Assembly (NCBI GenBank): GCA_949987565.1
Contig: OX465120.1
Span: 2,258,383-2,322,382, forward strand
Direction of reading: 5' to 3'
Length of the DNA: 64,000 bases
Origin: Luidia sarsii
Taxonomy: Eukaryota; Echinodermata; Asteroidea; Paxillosida; Luidiidae
The position numbers and the translations under genes are program-made. Shown one piece after another: positions 1-10,295 of the stretch. The notes below the pieces were generated by a model, which was not told where the DNA came from, did no database searches, and saw nothing but the letters and a program-made list of their open reading frames with translations. Numbering within the stretch: the stretch's first letter is position 1; each line of letters begins with the position of its first letter.

Positions 1-505
1 TTGACAGAAAAGGGGTCCTCTTATCTTTTCCTGATGGGAACCCTGTTCCAAAACGCCGAGTGCCTCTCGGTACCCAGTTGACCCCAGGGTGTCCACACCA
101 AGCCCACACACACTTAATTCGAAGTCTCACGTCAACCCCAGTTCAGCCCTTCCCTCGTCTCATCAATTCCAATACATCCCCACCTCCAGTACCCATCTTA
201 ACCCATTCGCTGTACGTACAAGTAGCGTCGCGCACCCATTTGAACCCAGGGTAATCGCAACCAAATTACGCAGACGCATTGATAACCGTATAGTCTCTCC
301 TTTCTGCCCAGTTTCAACAAACCTGGTCCCATCAACCCCTTTCAGAGTGACACATGCCCTGTCTATATGGAAATGGGTACTAAGCATGAAATGAAACAAA
401 AATGAAGCTTTGGTTGTCGAGATGATCTTCGACTTGTTTGTGGTTGAGCAAATTGTGGGTGCTTCAAGAAACTCTGTGAGATTGGTCCCTGGTCCTTATA
501 ATTAC
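1..505. other. Intron after the linker exon, nothing recognised
   Basis: This stretch follows the donor of the proline-rich linker exon on the minus strand, so it is intron or beyond. Short open frames exist on both strands, but none shows a domain, a splice pair or repeat homology to the rest of the window. I see nothing further in it. Confidence 0.4.
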
Positions 506-640
506 CTTGGCAAGGGGCGCAGGAGGTGTTCTGCATGTCGGGGACGGCGGACGGAGGAACGGCCACCTCGTTGGGCGGGAACGTCCGGTTTAGGTCGGGC
601 ACGTCCACCTCGTTGTCCGTGCTGGGCCTCGTCGGAGCTT
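506..640 (-). CDS. Proline-rich linker exon, phase 1-1
   Basis: This is a 135-base symmetrical exon (phase 1 at both ends). The acceptor is a strong pyrimidine tract ending TTTTCTCTGAG and the donor reads AAG|GTAATT. The 45 codons are rich in Pro, Asp and Asn, with pieces such as DVPDLNRTFPPNE and VAVPPSAVPD, and contain two sequons (NRT, NTS) followed by a CAPC pair of cysteines. There is no Ig B- or F-strand pattern, so it reads as an interdomain linker or the start of another module whose remainder lies beyond the left edge. Its phase fits the Ig6 exon upstream. The call rests on splice sites, open frame and phase only, so it is less certain than the Ig exons. A tRNA-like SINE ends about 20 bases upstream of the acceptor. 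Confidence 0.5.
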
Positions 641-660
641 CTCAGAGAAAAGAAGAAGAA

Positions 661-960
661 AAACAGACAGCGAGAATTAGAACCGAGTGGTGTTGGGGTG
701 GGATTCGAACCAGCGACTTCTGCTTTCGAATGCAGACGACTGAGCCTTTCGGCCAAGAATGACAGTCAATGAGGGTTTGCTCTGCTCGACGTGATAGGCA
801 GTGAGTGCTAAGTGCTTTGCCCGATGCCTGATTAAAAAAAAAAACAATCAGTACTCCTGTTTCCGAATGCAGAAGTCTTAACTGAGCCCGTGTCTTCGGC
901 AAAGAATATGATGACATTCAATGAGGGTTTGCTCTGCTTGACGTGATAAGCAGTGAGTGC
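661..960 (-). mobile_element. tRNA-derived SINE fragments, tandem pair
   Basis: On the minus strand a tRNA-like head with A-box-like TTGGCCGAAAGGCTCAG and B-box GGTTCGAATCC lies at about 760-700. It is preceded by a body (about 838-765) containing ATCAGGCATCGGGCAAAGC and CACGTCGAGCAGAGCAAACC. A second, more degenerate head lacking the B-box (about 908-855) and a second body end (960-910) precede that. The same head-body combination recurs at 49.07-49.24 kb, which makes a dispersed SINE more likely than a tRNA gene. The acceptor-stem halves do not pair. Confidence 0.6.
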
Positions 961-984
961 TCGCAGATTGCCCACCAAGGTTGC

Positions 985-2692
985 CTCCCTCTCCTCCACC
1001 TGCATGCATTCCCTCATCCACCTGTCTCCCCTTCTCCACCTGCCTTCCCTCCTCCACCTGCATGCCTTCCCTCCTCCACCTGCCTTCCCCCTCCACCTGC
1101 CTTCCCTCCTCCACCTGCCTTCCCTCCTCCACCTGCCTTCCCTCCACCTGCCTTCCCTCATCCACCTGTCTTCCCTACTCCACTTGCCTTCCCTGCTCCA
1201 CCTGCCTTCCCTCATCTACCTGCCTTCCTTTCTCCACCTGCCTTCCCCCCTCCACCTGTCTTCCCTCCTCCACCTGCCTTCCCTCCTCCACCTGCCTTCC
1301 CTCCTCCACTTGTCTTCCCTCCTCCACCTGCCTTCCCTCCTCCACCTGCATGCCTTCCCTCTCCCACCTGTCTTCCCTCCTCCACCTGCCTTCCCTCCTC
1401 CACCTGCCTTCCCTCCTCCACCTGCCTTCCCTCCTCCACCTGCCTTCACCCCTCCACCTGCCTTCCCTCCTCTACCTGCCTTCCCTCCTCCATCTGCCTT
1501 CCCTCCTCCACCTGCCTTCCCTTCTCCACCCGTCCCCCTTCCACCTGCCTTCCCTCCTCCACCTGCCTTCCCTCCTCTACCTGCCTTCCCTCCTCCACCT
1601 GCCTCCCCTCCTCCACCTGCCTTCCCTCATCCACTTGCCTTCCCTTCTCCACCTGCCTTCCCTCCTCCACCTGCCTCCCCCCTCCACCTGCCTTCCCTCC
1701 TCCACCTGTCTTCCCTACTCCACTTGCATGCCTTCCCTCTCCCACCTGTCTTCCCTCCTCCACCTGTCTTTCCTCCTCCACCTGCCTTCCCTCCTCCACC
1801 TGCCTTCCCTCCTCCACCTAAATTCCCTCCTCCACCTGCCTTCCCTCCTCCACCTGCCTCCCCTCCTCCACCTGCCTTCCCTCATCCACTTGCCTTCCCT
1901 TCTCCACCTGCCTTCCCTCCTCCACCTGCCTCCCCCCTCCACCTGCCTTCCCTCCTCCACCTGTCTTCCCTACTCCACTTGCATGCCTTCCCTCTCCCAC
2001 CTGTCTTCCCTCCTCCACCTGTCTTTCCTCCTCCACCTGCCTTCCCTCCTCCACCTGCCTTCCCTCCTCCACCTGCCTTCCCTCCTCCACCTGCCTCCCT
2101 CCTCCACCTGCCTCCCCTCCTCCACCTGTCTTCCCTACTCCACTTGCCTTCCCTCCTCCACCTGCCTTCCCTCCTCCACCTGCCTTCCCTCCTCCACCTG
2201 CCTCCCTCCTCCACCTGCCTCCCCTCCTCCACCTGTCTTCCCTACTCCACCTGCCTCCCCTCCTCCACCTGTCTTCCCTCCACCTGCCTTCCCTCCTCCA
2301 CCTGCCTCCCTCCTCCACCTGCCTCCCCTCCTCCACCTGTCTTCCCTACTCCACTTGCCTTCCCTCCTCCACCTGCCTTCCCTCCTCCACCTGCCTTCCC
2401 TCCTCCACCTGCCTCCCTCCTCCACCTGCCTCCCCTCCTCCACCTGTCTTCCCTACTCCACCTGCCTCCCCTCCTCCACCTGTCTTCCCTCCTCCACTTG
2501 CCTTCCCTCCTCCACTTGCCTTCCCTCCTCCACCTGCCTTCCCTCCTCCACCTGCCTTCCCTACTCCACTTGCATGCCTTCCCTCTCCCACCTGTCTTCC
2601 CTCCTCCACCTGCCTTCCCTCCTCCACCTGCCTTCCCTCCTCCACCTGCCTTCCCTCCTCCACCTGCCTCCCCCCTCCACCTGCCTTCTCCC
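985..2692. repeat. 18-bp minisatellite, about 95 copies
   Basis: The unit is CCTTCCCTCCTCCACCTG on the plus strand (GGAGGAGGGAAGGCAGGTGG register on minus). Variants drop or change bases, and a higher-order pattern recurs (blocks with CATGCCTTCCCTCTCCCACC). It starts about 38 bases downstream of the Ig6 donor, so it is transcribed as G-rich intron RNA. All six frames stay open for long stretches because the period is a multiple of three and lacks stop triplets; the proline- and glycine-rich open frames here are not genes. Confidence 0.95.
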
Positions 2693-2729
2693 CCTGGACG
2701 CCCCCCTCACATTATTCCCGCACACTCAC

Positions 2730-3008
2730 GTCTGCTGATGTTGACCATGGCCACGGAGGAGCGCACGAAGAACTGGTTGTTGACCAGGCAGCCGTACTTG
2801 CCCTCGTAGGCCGGCGCCACGGCCCGCACCGTCAGGTTGCCGCCGTCCACCAGGTAGCCGGGCGAGGCCGAGGCGTTGACCGGCCGGTCGTTGAAGAACC
2901 AGAGGACCTCGGGCTCGGGACGGCCGCTGGCCGCACAGAGCAGGCTCAGGGCGCTGCCGTTGGCCACCGTGGTGTTGCTCAGCCCCTGGGTCAGAGTCAG
3001 GCTCGGCT
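2730..3008 (-). CDS. Ig domain 6, single exon
   Basis: This 279-base exon is phase 1 at both ends, with acceptor TTCACGCACCAG and donor GAC|GTGAGTG. It encodes one complete Ig domain in 93 codons. The B-strand cysteine is in SLLCAASG at about residue 28, the C-strand tryptophan in VLWFFND, and the F-strand motif is YEGKYGC, with Tyr and Cys in place although the usual Asp is replaced. It starts PSLTLTQG, typical of an A strand. Five sequons are visible (NTT, NGS, NAS, NLT, NIS), making it the most glycosylatable Ig in the set. Unlike Ig1-4 it has no internal intron. It follows Ig5 and precedes the linker exon. An I-set or C2-type extracellular module is the family-level inference; the binding partner is unknown. 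Confidence 0.9.
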
Positions 3009-3119
3009 CTGGTGCGTGAAGAACATAAAAAAGGGAAGACGAGTGACGGGAAGAGCGTCAAGAAAAAAAAATGCGGGACGGAAAGAGGTCCTCTGATGAC
3101 GGCCAGAGAATACGGACCG

Positions 3120-3705
3120 GAACGTGGAGTTATTACTCAGGTTCTTTTCAGAACCATACGTCTTCCTAAAGAGACCTTATACACAGTGTCACAGCAAACC
3201 CTCCTATAGAGTTATCAATCAGGTTCTTTTCAGAACCACACCTCTTCTTTAAGAGACGTTATACATGGTGTCACTACAAACCCTCCTATAGAGATATCAC
3301 TCAGGTTCTTTTCAGAACCATACCTCTTCTTTAAGAGACCTTATACATGGTGTCACCGCAAACCCTCCTATAGAGTTATCAGCCAGGTTCTTTTCAGAAC
3401 CATACCTCTTCTCTAAGAGACCTTATACATGGTGTCACCGCAAACCCTCCTATAGAGTTATCAATCAGGTTCTTTTCAGAACCACACCTCTTCTTTAAGA
3501 GACCTTATACATGGTGTCACCGCAAATCCTCCTATAGAGTTATCACTCAGGTTCTTTTCAGAACCACACCTCTTCTTTAAGAGACCTTATACATGGTGTC
3601 ACCGCAAACCCTCCTATAGAGTTATCACTCAGGTTCTTTTCAGAACCACACCTCTTCTTTAAGAGACGTTATACATGGTGTCACAGCAAACCCTTATATG
3701 TACGG
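3120..3705. repeat. 82-bp tandem array, family F unit
   Basis: There are seven copies at an exact 82-base spacing (CAGGTTCTTTTCAGAACC at 3138, 3220, 3302, 3384, 3466, 3548 and 3630). Each unit contains the small hairpin GGTTCTTTTCAGAACC and the string TGGTGTCACCGCAAACC. The unit matches the arm of the long palindrome at 25.1-25.3 kb and the array at 39.4-39.75 kb. The left end (3094-3128) keeps a degraded version of the palindrome centre, CTCTGATGACGGCCAGAG. It lies in the intron upstream of the Ig6 acceptor. Confidence 0.9.
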
Positions 3706-4218
3706 TCCTCTGGCGGTATTTTACTGAGCTTTTCCCTGTTTTTTTTCTTGAAGCTTCTTTTAAGCAAATGATTATTGTCACAAGGAATCTGTGCAGTAAA
3801 GCTTTTTCTTTATGGTTATTGATTGAGCCAGGGGCCATGATTGCCAGTTTGCAGTTCTTTTATTATTCAATTCCTCATTTGACTAAAATGCGCCCACCGT
3901 GCATGAGTGAGCATGCGTGGGGAGTTTAAAGGAATGTGGTGTGTGAGGGTGTGGTGTGAGAAGACTGTTGAGAACAGAAGAGCAAGGATGTGCTATGCAG
4001 TGAGCTGTGTGTAGAGAGAGAGAGATTGAGGTGTGGTCTCCTTCCCCAACTGTGCCTATCCGTCCAGCAAGCAGCACAGAAAAACTACAGTTCTGGTGAA
4101 GCTGGTACTGCGGAGGCACAGACGGAAGTCGGGAAATTGAAGGCAATTCGTGAGTATCGATGCATCGATGGAGGAGGTTGTTTTTTTTAAGAAGTACGAG
4201 GGCCAAGACTGCACGCAC
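3706..4218. other. Intron between Ig5 and Ig6, unique sequence
   Basis: This is non-repetitive intron sequence with a short GA run at 4011-4023. I see no domain, RNA or element signature. Confidence 0.5.
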
Positions 4219-4506
4219 CGACCACCTCCAGCCGCCCCGTCTCCGTTGCGACCCCGTTGTCGTTGCCCGCCAGGCACGTGTAGCTGCCCGCGTCCCTCAG
4301 GTTGACGTTGCGCACCAGTAGACTGGCCCCGCCCTCGCCCACGCTGAAGCGCTCGTCGCCCAGCGTCTCCACGCCGATGGAGGCCAGGAACCAGGTCACC
4401 AGCGGCACAGGCTCCCCGGTGACGTCACAGCGCATGCTGACGTCCTCGCCCACGAAGGCCGTGACGTTGGGCAGCGCGGAGGTGATCTTGGGCAGCTGCC
4501 ATTGCT
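4219..4506 (-). CDS. Ig domain 5, single exon
   Basis: This 288-base exon is phase 1 at both ends, with acceptor CCACAATACAG and donor GTCG|GTGCGTG. It encodes one complete Ig domain: QLPKITSALP at the A strand, B-strand cysteine in SMRCDVTG, C-strand tryptophan in PLVTWFLAS, and a classical F-strand DAGSYTC followed by GNDNG. One sequon (NVT) is seen near the start. Like Ig6, and unlike Ig1-4, it is not interrupted by an intron, so Ig5 and Ig6 form a structural subgroup. The bases at its 5' end (TGGCAGCTGCCCAAGATCAC on minus) are copied several times in the adjacent upstream intron array, together with AG acceptors, which could confuse splicing or gene prediction. Confidence 0.92.
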
Positions 4507-5262
4507 CTGTATTGTGGAAGTGGGGTACAGAGGTCATAATTAGTATGCAGAGGTCAAAGGAGGCACAGAGGTCATAATTAGTATGCGGAGGTCAAAGGAG
4601 GCACAGAGGTCATAATTAGTATGAGGAGGTCAAAGGAGGCACAGAGGTCACGCGAGGGAGCGTAGTCAGATGATCTCGGGCAGCTGCCACTGCTACGTCT
4701 TGTAAAAGTAGGGTACAGAGGTCATAATTAGTATGCAGAGGTCAAAGGAGGCACAGAGGTCATAATTAGTATGCGGAGGTCAAAGGAGGCACAGAGGTCA
4801 CGCGAGGGAGCGTAGTCAGATGATCTTAGGCAGCTGCCACTGCTATGTCTTGTAGAAGTGGGGTACAGAGGTCATTATTAGTATGCAGAGGTCAAAGGAG
4901 GCACAGAGGTCATAATTAGTATGCGGAGGTCAAAGGAGGCACAGAGGTCATAATTAGTATGCGGAGGTCAAAGGAGGCACAGAGGTCACGCGAGGGAGCG
5001 TAGTCAGGTGATCTTGGGCAGCTGCCACTGCTATGTCTTGTAAAAGTGGGGTACAGAGGTCATAATTAGTATGCAGAGGTCAAAGGAGGCACAGAGGTCA
5101 CGTGAGGGAGCGTAGTCAGATGATCTTGGGCAGCTGCCACGGCTATGTCTTGTTGTAGTGGGGTACAGAGGTCATAATTAGTATGCAGAGGTCAAAGGAG
5201 GCACAGAGGTCACGCGATGGAGCGTAGTCAGGTGATCTTGGGCAGCACAAAGGTCACGTGAG
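4507..5262. repeat. Minisatellite carrying copies of the Ig5 acceptor
   Basis: A 38-base unit (with AGAGGTCATAATTAGTATGC and GAGGTCAAAGGAGGCAC) is nested in larger units of about 110-190 bases. Each larger unit also holds TGATCTTGGGCAGCTGCCA, which is the start of the Ig5 exon. On the minus strand the copies read CATAGCAG|TGGCAGCTGCC, that is, an AG followed by exon bases. Copies begin near 4674, 4824, 5011, 5124 and 5234. Confidence 0.9.
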
Positions 5263-5280
5263 GGGTCAGGGGTCTATTAT

Positions 5281-6686
5281 GGGGCTATCTAAGGAAACCC
5301 CAAACGGCGTGAACCCAGTTGTACCCATCCCTCCGTCCCCAATCCCACCTATTGGTGCCCCACCACTCATCTCACCGATGACATTCAGCTTAATCCTACC
5401 CATGATACCCATTTCTCCTACATGAGCGCGTAATGGCGTGAACCCAGTTGTACCCATCCCTCCCTCCCCCATCCCACCTGCCGGTGCCCCACTGCTCAAC
5501 TCATCGATGGCTTTCAGCTTAATCATACCCACGATACCCAGTTCACCTGTTTCCTGCATGAGCAGCGTAATGGCGTGAACCCGGTTGTACCCATCCCTCC
5601 CTCCCCATCCCACCTACCGGTGGCCCGCCACCCAGCTCACCGATGACTTTCAGCTTAATCCTACTCGTGATACCTATTTGAGTAATAGCCTGAACCCAGT
5701 TGTACCTATCCCTCCCTCCCCCATCCCATGTAACGGCAGCCCGCCACCCAACTCACCGATGACATTCAGCTTAATCCTACTCGTGATACCTATTTGAGTA
5801 ATAGCCTGAACCCAGTTGTACCCATCCCTCCCTCCCCATCCCACCTACCGGTGGCCCGCCACCCAGCTCACCGATGACTTTCAGCTTAATCCTACTCGTG
5901 ATACCTATTTGAGTAATAGCCTGAACCCAGTTGTACCTATCCCTCCCTCCCCCATCCCATGTAACGGCAGCCCGCCACCCAACTCACCGATGACATTCAG
6001 CTTAATCCTACTCGTGATACCTATTTGAGTAATAGCCTGAACCCAGTTGTACCCATCCCTCCCTCCCCCATCCCACCTACCGGTGGCCCGCCACCCAATT
6101 CACCGATGACATTCAGCTTAATCCTACTCGTGATACCTATTTGAGTAACAGCCTGAACCCAGTTGTACCCATCCCTCCCTCCCCGGCCCATCCCATGTAA
6201 CGGCAGCCCGCCACCCAATTCACCGATGACATTCAGCTTAATCCTACTCGTGATACCTATTTGAGTAATGGCCTGAACCCAGTTGTACCCATCCCTCCCT
6301 CCCCCATCCCACCTACCGGTGGCCCGCCACCCAACTCACCGATGACATTCAGCTTAATCCTACTCGTGATTTTGAGTAATGGCGTGAACCCAGTTGTACC
6401 CATCCCTCCCTCCCCCATCACACCTACCGGTGGCCCCACTACCCAACTCACCGATGACATTCAGCTTAATCCTACGCGTGATTTTGAGTAATGGCGTGAA
6501 CCCAGTTGTACCCATCCCTCCCTCCCCGGCCCATCCCACCTACCGGTGGCCCCACTACCCAACTCACCGATGACATTCAGCTTAATCCTACTCGTGATAC
6601 CTATTTGAGTAATGGCGTGAACCCAGTTGTACCCATCCCTCCCTCCCCCATCCCACCTACCGGTGGCCCCACTATACCCAACTCAC
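5281..6686. repeat. About 115-bp minisatellite carrying copies of the Ig4b donor
   Basis: About twelve units contain TGAACCCAGTTGTACCCATC and ACTCACCGATGACATTCAGC. The second string is, on the minus strand, the end of the Ig4b exon and its donor (CATCG|GTGAGT). Most units keep the GT dinucleotide and several keep GTGAGT; one (near 5494) is mutated. Two adjacent units were duplicated as a 231-base block (5585-5815 and 5816-6046). The real donor is the last one at the right edge, immediately after exon coding sequence. Confidence 0.92.
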
Positions 6687-6852
6687 CGATGACGTTCAGC
6701 TTAGCGTTGGCCGTGATGGCGCCGGCTTCGTTGGCCACGTCGCAGTGGAAGGTGACCTCCCTGTCCGCCGGCACCACGCCGGCAACGGTCAGCGAGTGAG
6801 TCACGTTGTCCACCGTGTAGCGCGGTAGCTCCTCCGAGGGTACGCTGTAGTT
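6687..6852 (-). CDS. Ig domain 4, second half
   Basis: This 166-base exon starts in phase 0 after acceptor TTCGGGTGCAG and ends in phase 1 at ATCG|GTGAGT. It supplies the D-G strands of Ig4: YSVPSEELPRY, then LTVAGVVPADREVTFHC, then the G strand ITANAKLNVIG. The F strand is divergent (ADREVTFHC): the disulphide cysteine is kept, but the usual DxGxYxC is not, with Phe replacing Tyr. One sequon (NVT) is present. The exon joins in frame to 8621-8497. Ig4 is the only domain whose internal intron is phase 0. A CA repeat (about 6866-6888) lies just upstream of the acceptor, and the donor is the founder-like copy of the adjacent array. Confidence 0.88.
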
Positions 6853-6946
6853 CTGCACCCGAACCACACACACACACACACACACACCAACACACAAACC
6901 AATAAGCGAGCCATGAATGTGCGCGGCAAGGATTATCGTAGATAAC

Positions 6947-7265
6947 ACTAAAAGTCCCAATACAACGTATTGGGAAGATCGGTAAATATCGATGTCCACA
7001 TATTTCCTTCTAATTTTACACAGTTTGTAGATGGTCATGATAGAATCCTCATGTTGAAATCGTACGGTCTGGGATGCTGTACTTCTCGAGAAATCTTCAC
7101 TCAAACATCGACAAAATAGTTTATTACTCGCAAGTAATAAATTATTTCGTTACACTACAGAATGGTGCAAAAATCGTGACAGTTTTTTTTTACCTTTTTT
7201 CTACTTTCTTCTCATTACCTCTCTGCAGGTGGACGTATTATTGGTTGCGCGTCGGTTTAATTAAA
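6947..7265. mobile_element. Element B copy, truncated
   Basis: This matches the B family through AGTCCCAATACAACGTATTGGG, GTAGATGGTCATGATAGAATCC, TCAAACATCGACAAAATAG and the central TTACTCGCAAGTAATAAAT palindrome. The left end is mutated (CTAAAAGTCCC instead of TTAAAGGCCC). The right part beyond about 7210 is lost. Confidence 0.7.
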
Positions 7266-7349
7266 TAAGGGTTTCCAAGTCGGTCAGATCAAACCCTGAT
7301 CAGCGCAGTAAATGAATGACATCTGTTCGCACGCAATTGTTGGTAAGAC

Positions 7350-7545
7350 TTGAAGGTTTGCATGGTGGAAATACTAAGTGGGAGGTTTGCTGTGACACCA
7401 TATGTAGTACTTCTCTTTCGATTTGAGGAGGAGTGCTGCTATGAGTATACACACCACCCGATACGTTGAGTTACCGCCTCTTTTCAGAGCCCCATGTCCT
7501 TCTCGAAAGAGCAGTGCTACATTGTGTCACTGAAAACCTCCTAGC
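7350..7545. repeat. Family F fragment
   Basis: The strings GGTTTGCATGGTGGAAATAC, GGTTTGCTGTGACACCATA and TTGTGTCACTGAAAACCTCC are diverged versions of the family F arms seen at 13.0, 25.1 and 33.9 kb, here in an inverted arrangement around 7450. Confidence 0.55.
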
Positions 7546-7576
7546 CATGAAAAGTGAATGTGGTTGAAACGGGAGC

Positions 7577-7780
7577 ATTTTTTAAACGCAGTGGCTGTTG
7601 TTACGGCAGTCGTCCGTGTGGTTCCCTGACTTGATTGTATTTCGTCAGCATTGCAGGCTGGTTGAACCAGTCTATTAGCTGATAGTCTGGTTCCAAGAGC
7701 TAAACATCCTGACAAATACTGTGAAATCAGGGAACCACACGGACGACTGCCGTAACAACAGCCACTGCGTTTTTTTAAAA
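7577..7780. mobile_element. Small hairpin element (MITE-like), about 190 bp
   Basis: The arms are near-perfect inverted repeats of about 45 bases, from AAACGCAGTGGCTGTTGTTA at 7584 to TAACAACAGCCACTGCGTTT ending at 7772, and continue inward through the CGTCCGTGTGGTTCCCTGA string. The core holds further short palindromic pieces. No coding capacity. No second copy was seen in this window. Confidence 0.8.
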
Positions 7781-7908
7781 TATCGTTCTCACAGGGGCTG
7801 TTTGAAATGCCTTCTGGCAATTATTAGTTTCACCTTTTAAGCTCCTGTCATCTTGTCTTGAATTGTATAAGGACAAGATATCCGGTGTGATGATGACGAA
7901 TAATAAAA

Positions 7909-8388
7909 TGTGACCCGGCACAGCATAATGAGGAATAACCTCCACTTTTGAGATTTTGAGATTTTCTAATGATGTGAAAGCGTATACCATTAGCTTTCAA
8001 ATGATGTCAACATTATTTCCGTGTAAACTTTGTTGTAAATAGTACAAGGGGACTTCGCTCGTTCGTTTGGCACCAGACACAATAAAGCAGCACCATTCTA
8101 ACTCTTCGAAAGCGGCCATTCAAAAAGGCAGGAACTTTACATTTTCATGAAAACAGTACACAAACACTCCCCCGAAATCCTCATTTTTTCAACATTTAGA
8201 GACGGATTTCGGAAAAATCCTTTGGACATAATATCCTCCACTACATTAACTTTCCGAAAATACCCCCCCCAAAAAAAAAAAAAAAAAAAAAAATTTTTAT
8301 CGAATTGAGAAGATACTTTGACTTCAGGCGTTGTTTACTCGAAAAGTGTTTTGGTGGGATATACCTCATGTCGCTGTGCTGGGTCACA
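7909..8388. mobile_element. Element A copy (480 bp), full length
   Basis: It starts TGTGACCCGGCACAGC and ends GCTGTGCTGGGTCACA, with AA duplicated on both sides. The interior carries the family strings TAGTACAAGGGGACTTCGCT and AACATTTAGAGACGGATTTC, and a long A run at 8270-8293. It has no open frame for a transposase, so it is a non-autonomous element. Confidence 0.93.
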
Positions 8389-8496
8389 AATAACAATAAT
8401 AATATTAACAGTGCATGAGAACACAGCAATATCTCCACAATGATACACAAAAATTGGGGAGGCCTATGATGTCTGTGGGGGGATGGGGTTCCTCAC

Positions 8497-8621
8497 CTTT
8501 AGTTTCTCCACACGCCAGGTGACGTTCATCGGGGTGGAACCGCGCGCTTTGCAGGCCAGTGTGGCGTCCTCTCCCTCGTTCACCACCTGGGGGATGGGCT
8601 TCTCGTCCCATCTCGGCGGAA
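8497..8621 (-). CDS. Ig domain 4, first half
   Basis: This 125-base exon is phase 1 at its start (acceptor GTGAAACTGCAG) and phase 0 at its end (CTAAAG|GTGAGG). It encodes the A-C strands of Ig4: PPRWDEKPIPQVV, then GEDATLACKARG with the B-strand cysteine, then NVTWRVEKLK with the C-strand tryptophan and a sequon NVT. It joins directly to NYSVPSEELPRY of the exon at 6852. Together they make a standard-length domain of about 96 residues. The exon lies about 100 bases upstream of element A in the next intron, and about 200 bases downstream (in gene direction) of a 68-bp array. Confidence 0.9.
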
Positions 8622-8824
8622 CTGCAGTTTCACCCAAAACAAGGACAAGGACACCTCTTACAAGTCAGTCCCTCGGCATCGTGGTTTCCGAGACTTCTCG
8701 TTTTCTGATGGACACATCCCTTTTCACAGCCCGAGTTATATGTTGCAACGTTTTTCCCCCTTTTAATCCTCCCTACTTTAATCGTTTCCCTAATGTCTTC
8801 CAATGATCCCACCTTCGTCCTCTG

Positions 8825-9505
8825 CCAGCTTTCCTCCTTTGATCTCTCTCCTGCTACCTCCTCTTGCCTTTGATATCACCCTGGTCTGTCTACCAGCTTT
8901 CCTCCTTTGATCCCTTCCCTACTGCTTGCCCTTCCCTTTGATATCACCCTGGTCTGTCTACCAGCTTTCCTCCTTAGATCCCTTCCCTACTGCTGCCATT
9001 CCCTTTGATCTCACCCTGGTCTGTCTACAAGCTTTCCTCCTTTGATCCCTTCCCTACTGCTTGCCCTTCCCTTTGATCTCACCCTGGTCTGTCTACCAGC
9101 TTTCCTCCTTTGATCCCTTCCCAACTGCTTGCCCTTCACTTTGATATCACCCTGGTCCGTCTACCAGCTTTCCTCCTTTGATCCTTTCCCTACTGCTTGC
9201 TCTTCCCTTTGATCTCACCCTGGTCTGTCTACCAGCTTTCCTCCTTTGATCCTTTCCCTACTGCTTGCCCTTCCGTTTGATCTCACCCTGGTCTGTCTAC
9301 CAGCTTTCCTCCTTTGATCCCTTCCCAACTGCTTGCCCTTCACTTTGATCTCACCCTGGTCTGTCTACCAGCTTTCCTCCTTTGATCCTTTCCCTACTGC
9401 TTGCTCTTCCCTTTGATCTCACCCTGGTCTGTCTACCAGCTTTCCTCCATAAATCCCTTTCTATTGCTTGCCCTTCACTTTGATCTCAACCTAGTCTGTA
9501 AACCA
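8825..9505. repeat. 68-bp minisatellite, about 10 copies
   Basis: The unit begins CCAGCTTTCCTCCTTTGATC and contains TTGATCTCACCCTGGTCTG; starts at 8825, 8893, 8961 and 9028 show an exact 68-base spacing. It is intronic, upstream of the Ig4a acceptor. It does not include exon bases as far as I can see. Confidence 0.92.
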
Positions 9506-10295
9506 GCTCTGCCCCTTTGATCATATTCCGTCGGTCATGCTAGGATCAAAGGAATCATATCCTCTTCAGTTTAAGGCAAGAATGATTCCACCTGACTTTG
9601 GCGTTCTCTTTTTTCTCTCCAGAAGACATTTTTTCACGAAACTGCGTCTTCAATTGTGCAATAAAAACATAATCTTGTCGGGACTTAAAAAGTTAACCAC
9701 AACAATAACTGTTTTCAACATTCAACGGGTGATCAAATTAATTCAGTTTTACACCGTGAGTAACGCCTTCCTCATGAAAATATTCGGGACACATCCGTTT
9801 GCCAAACAAAAGGTTGCACATACCAGAAGTTTCAACATAATACTTCCCTTGACCATTATCAAAGCAGATTTACTGAACGATCAAAATGCAGAAAAAAGAA
9901 GATAGTATTTTGTGTGCAATGATGGCTAACTATGGTGCGATATCAATGGAGACATGTCAACATGCTAATGACTTGAATTTTTGAAGCGCCAGCAATTTCA
10001 TAATTCTCTGGCTTTCACACGATTCCATTGACATTCAAATGGACTACAGCACAGAAGGACTGATGAGACTGTGAAAAAAAAGATGAAGAATCGATGTCAA
10101 CTGAAACGAAGCTAGACTACATGTAAAATTACGAACGGAAAAAGAAATGGATGAAAAAGGTGCAATGAATTGAAAATGAAGTGAACGAGATAATGAATTG
10201 ATAAAAAACAAACCATATCCGACAACAGTATCCATCGAAAACACGTTAAAACGACGTCATGCTGACGTTACTCTGTCTAAAATGAAACCCTTTAC
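9506..10295. other. Intron, AT-rich, nothing recognised
   Basis: This stretch has an open frame of 122 codons on the plus strand (9537-9905) with no recognisable domain, Kozak context or splice signals, and a lysine/leucine/isoleucine-rich composition expected of AT-rich intron. I regard it as chance. Confidence 0.5.

Noticed and set aside
661..770. Functional tRNA gene on minus
   Set aside because: A good B-box exists but the acceptor stem does not close, and the same head plus body is found at 49 kb, so a SINE fits better.
943..2809. Very long proline/leucine/serine-rich open frames on both strands
   Set aside because: The 18-bp period is a multiple of three and lacks stops, so all frames stay open; the segment is an intron array lying between two well-supported exons.
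3120..3705. CRISPR-like array
   Set aside because: The repeats are contiguous 82-bp units without unique spacers, in a eukaryotic intron.
9537..9905. 122-codon open frame on plus
   Set aside because: AT-rich intron, no domain, no splice signals and opposite to the gene.
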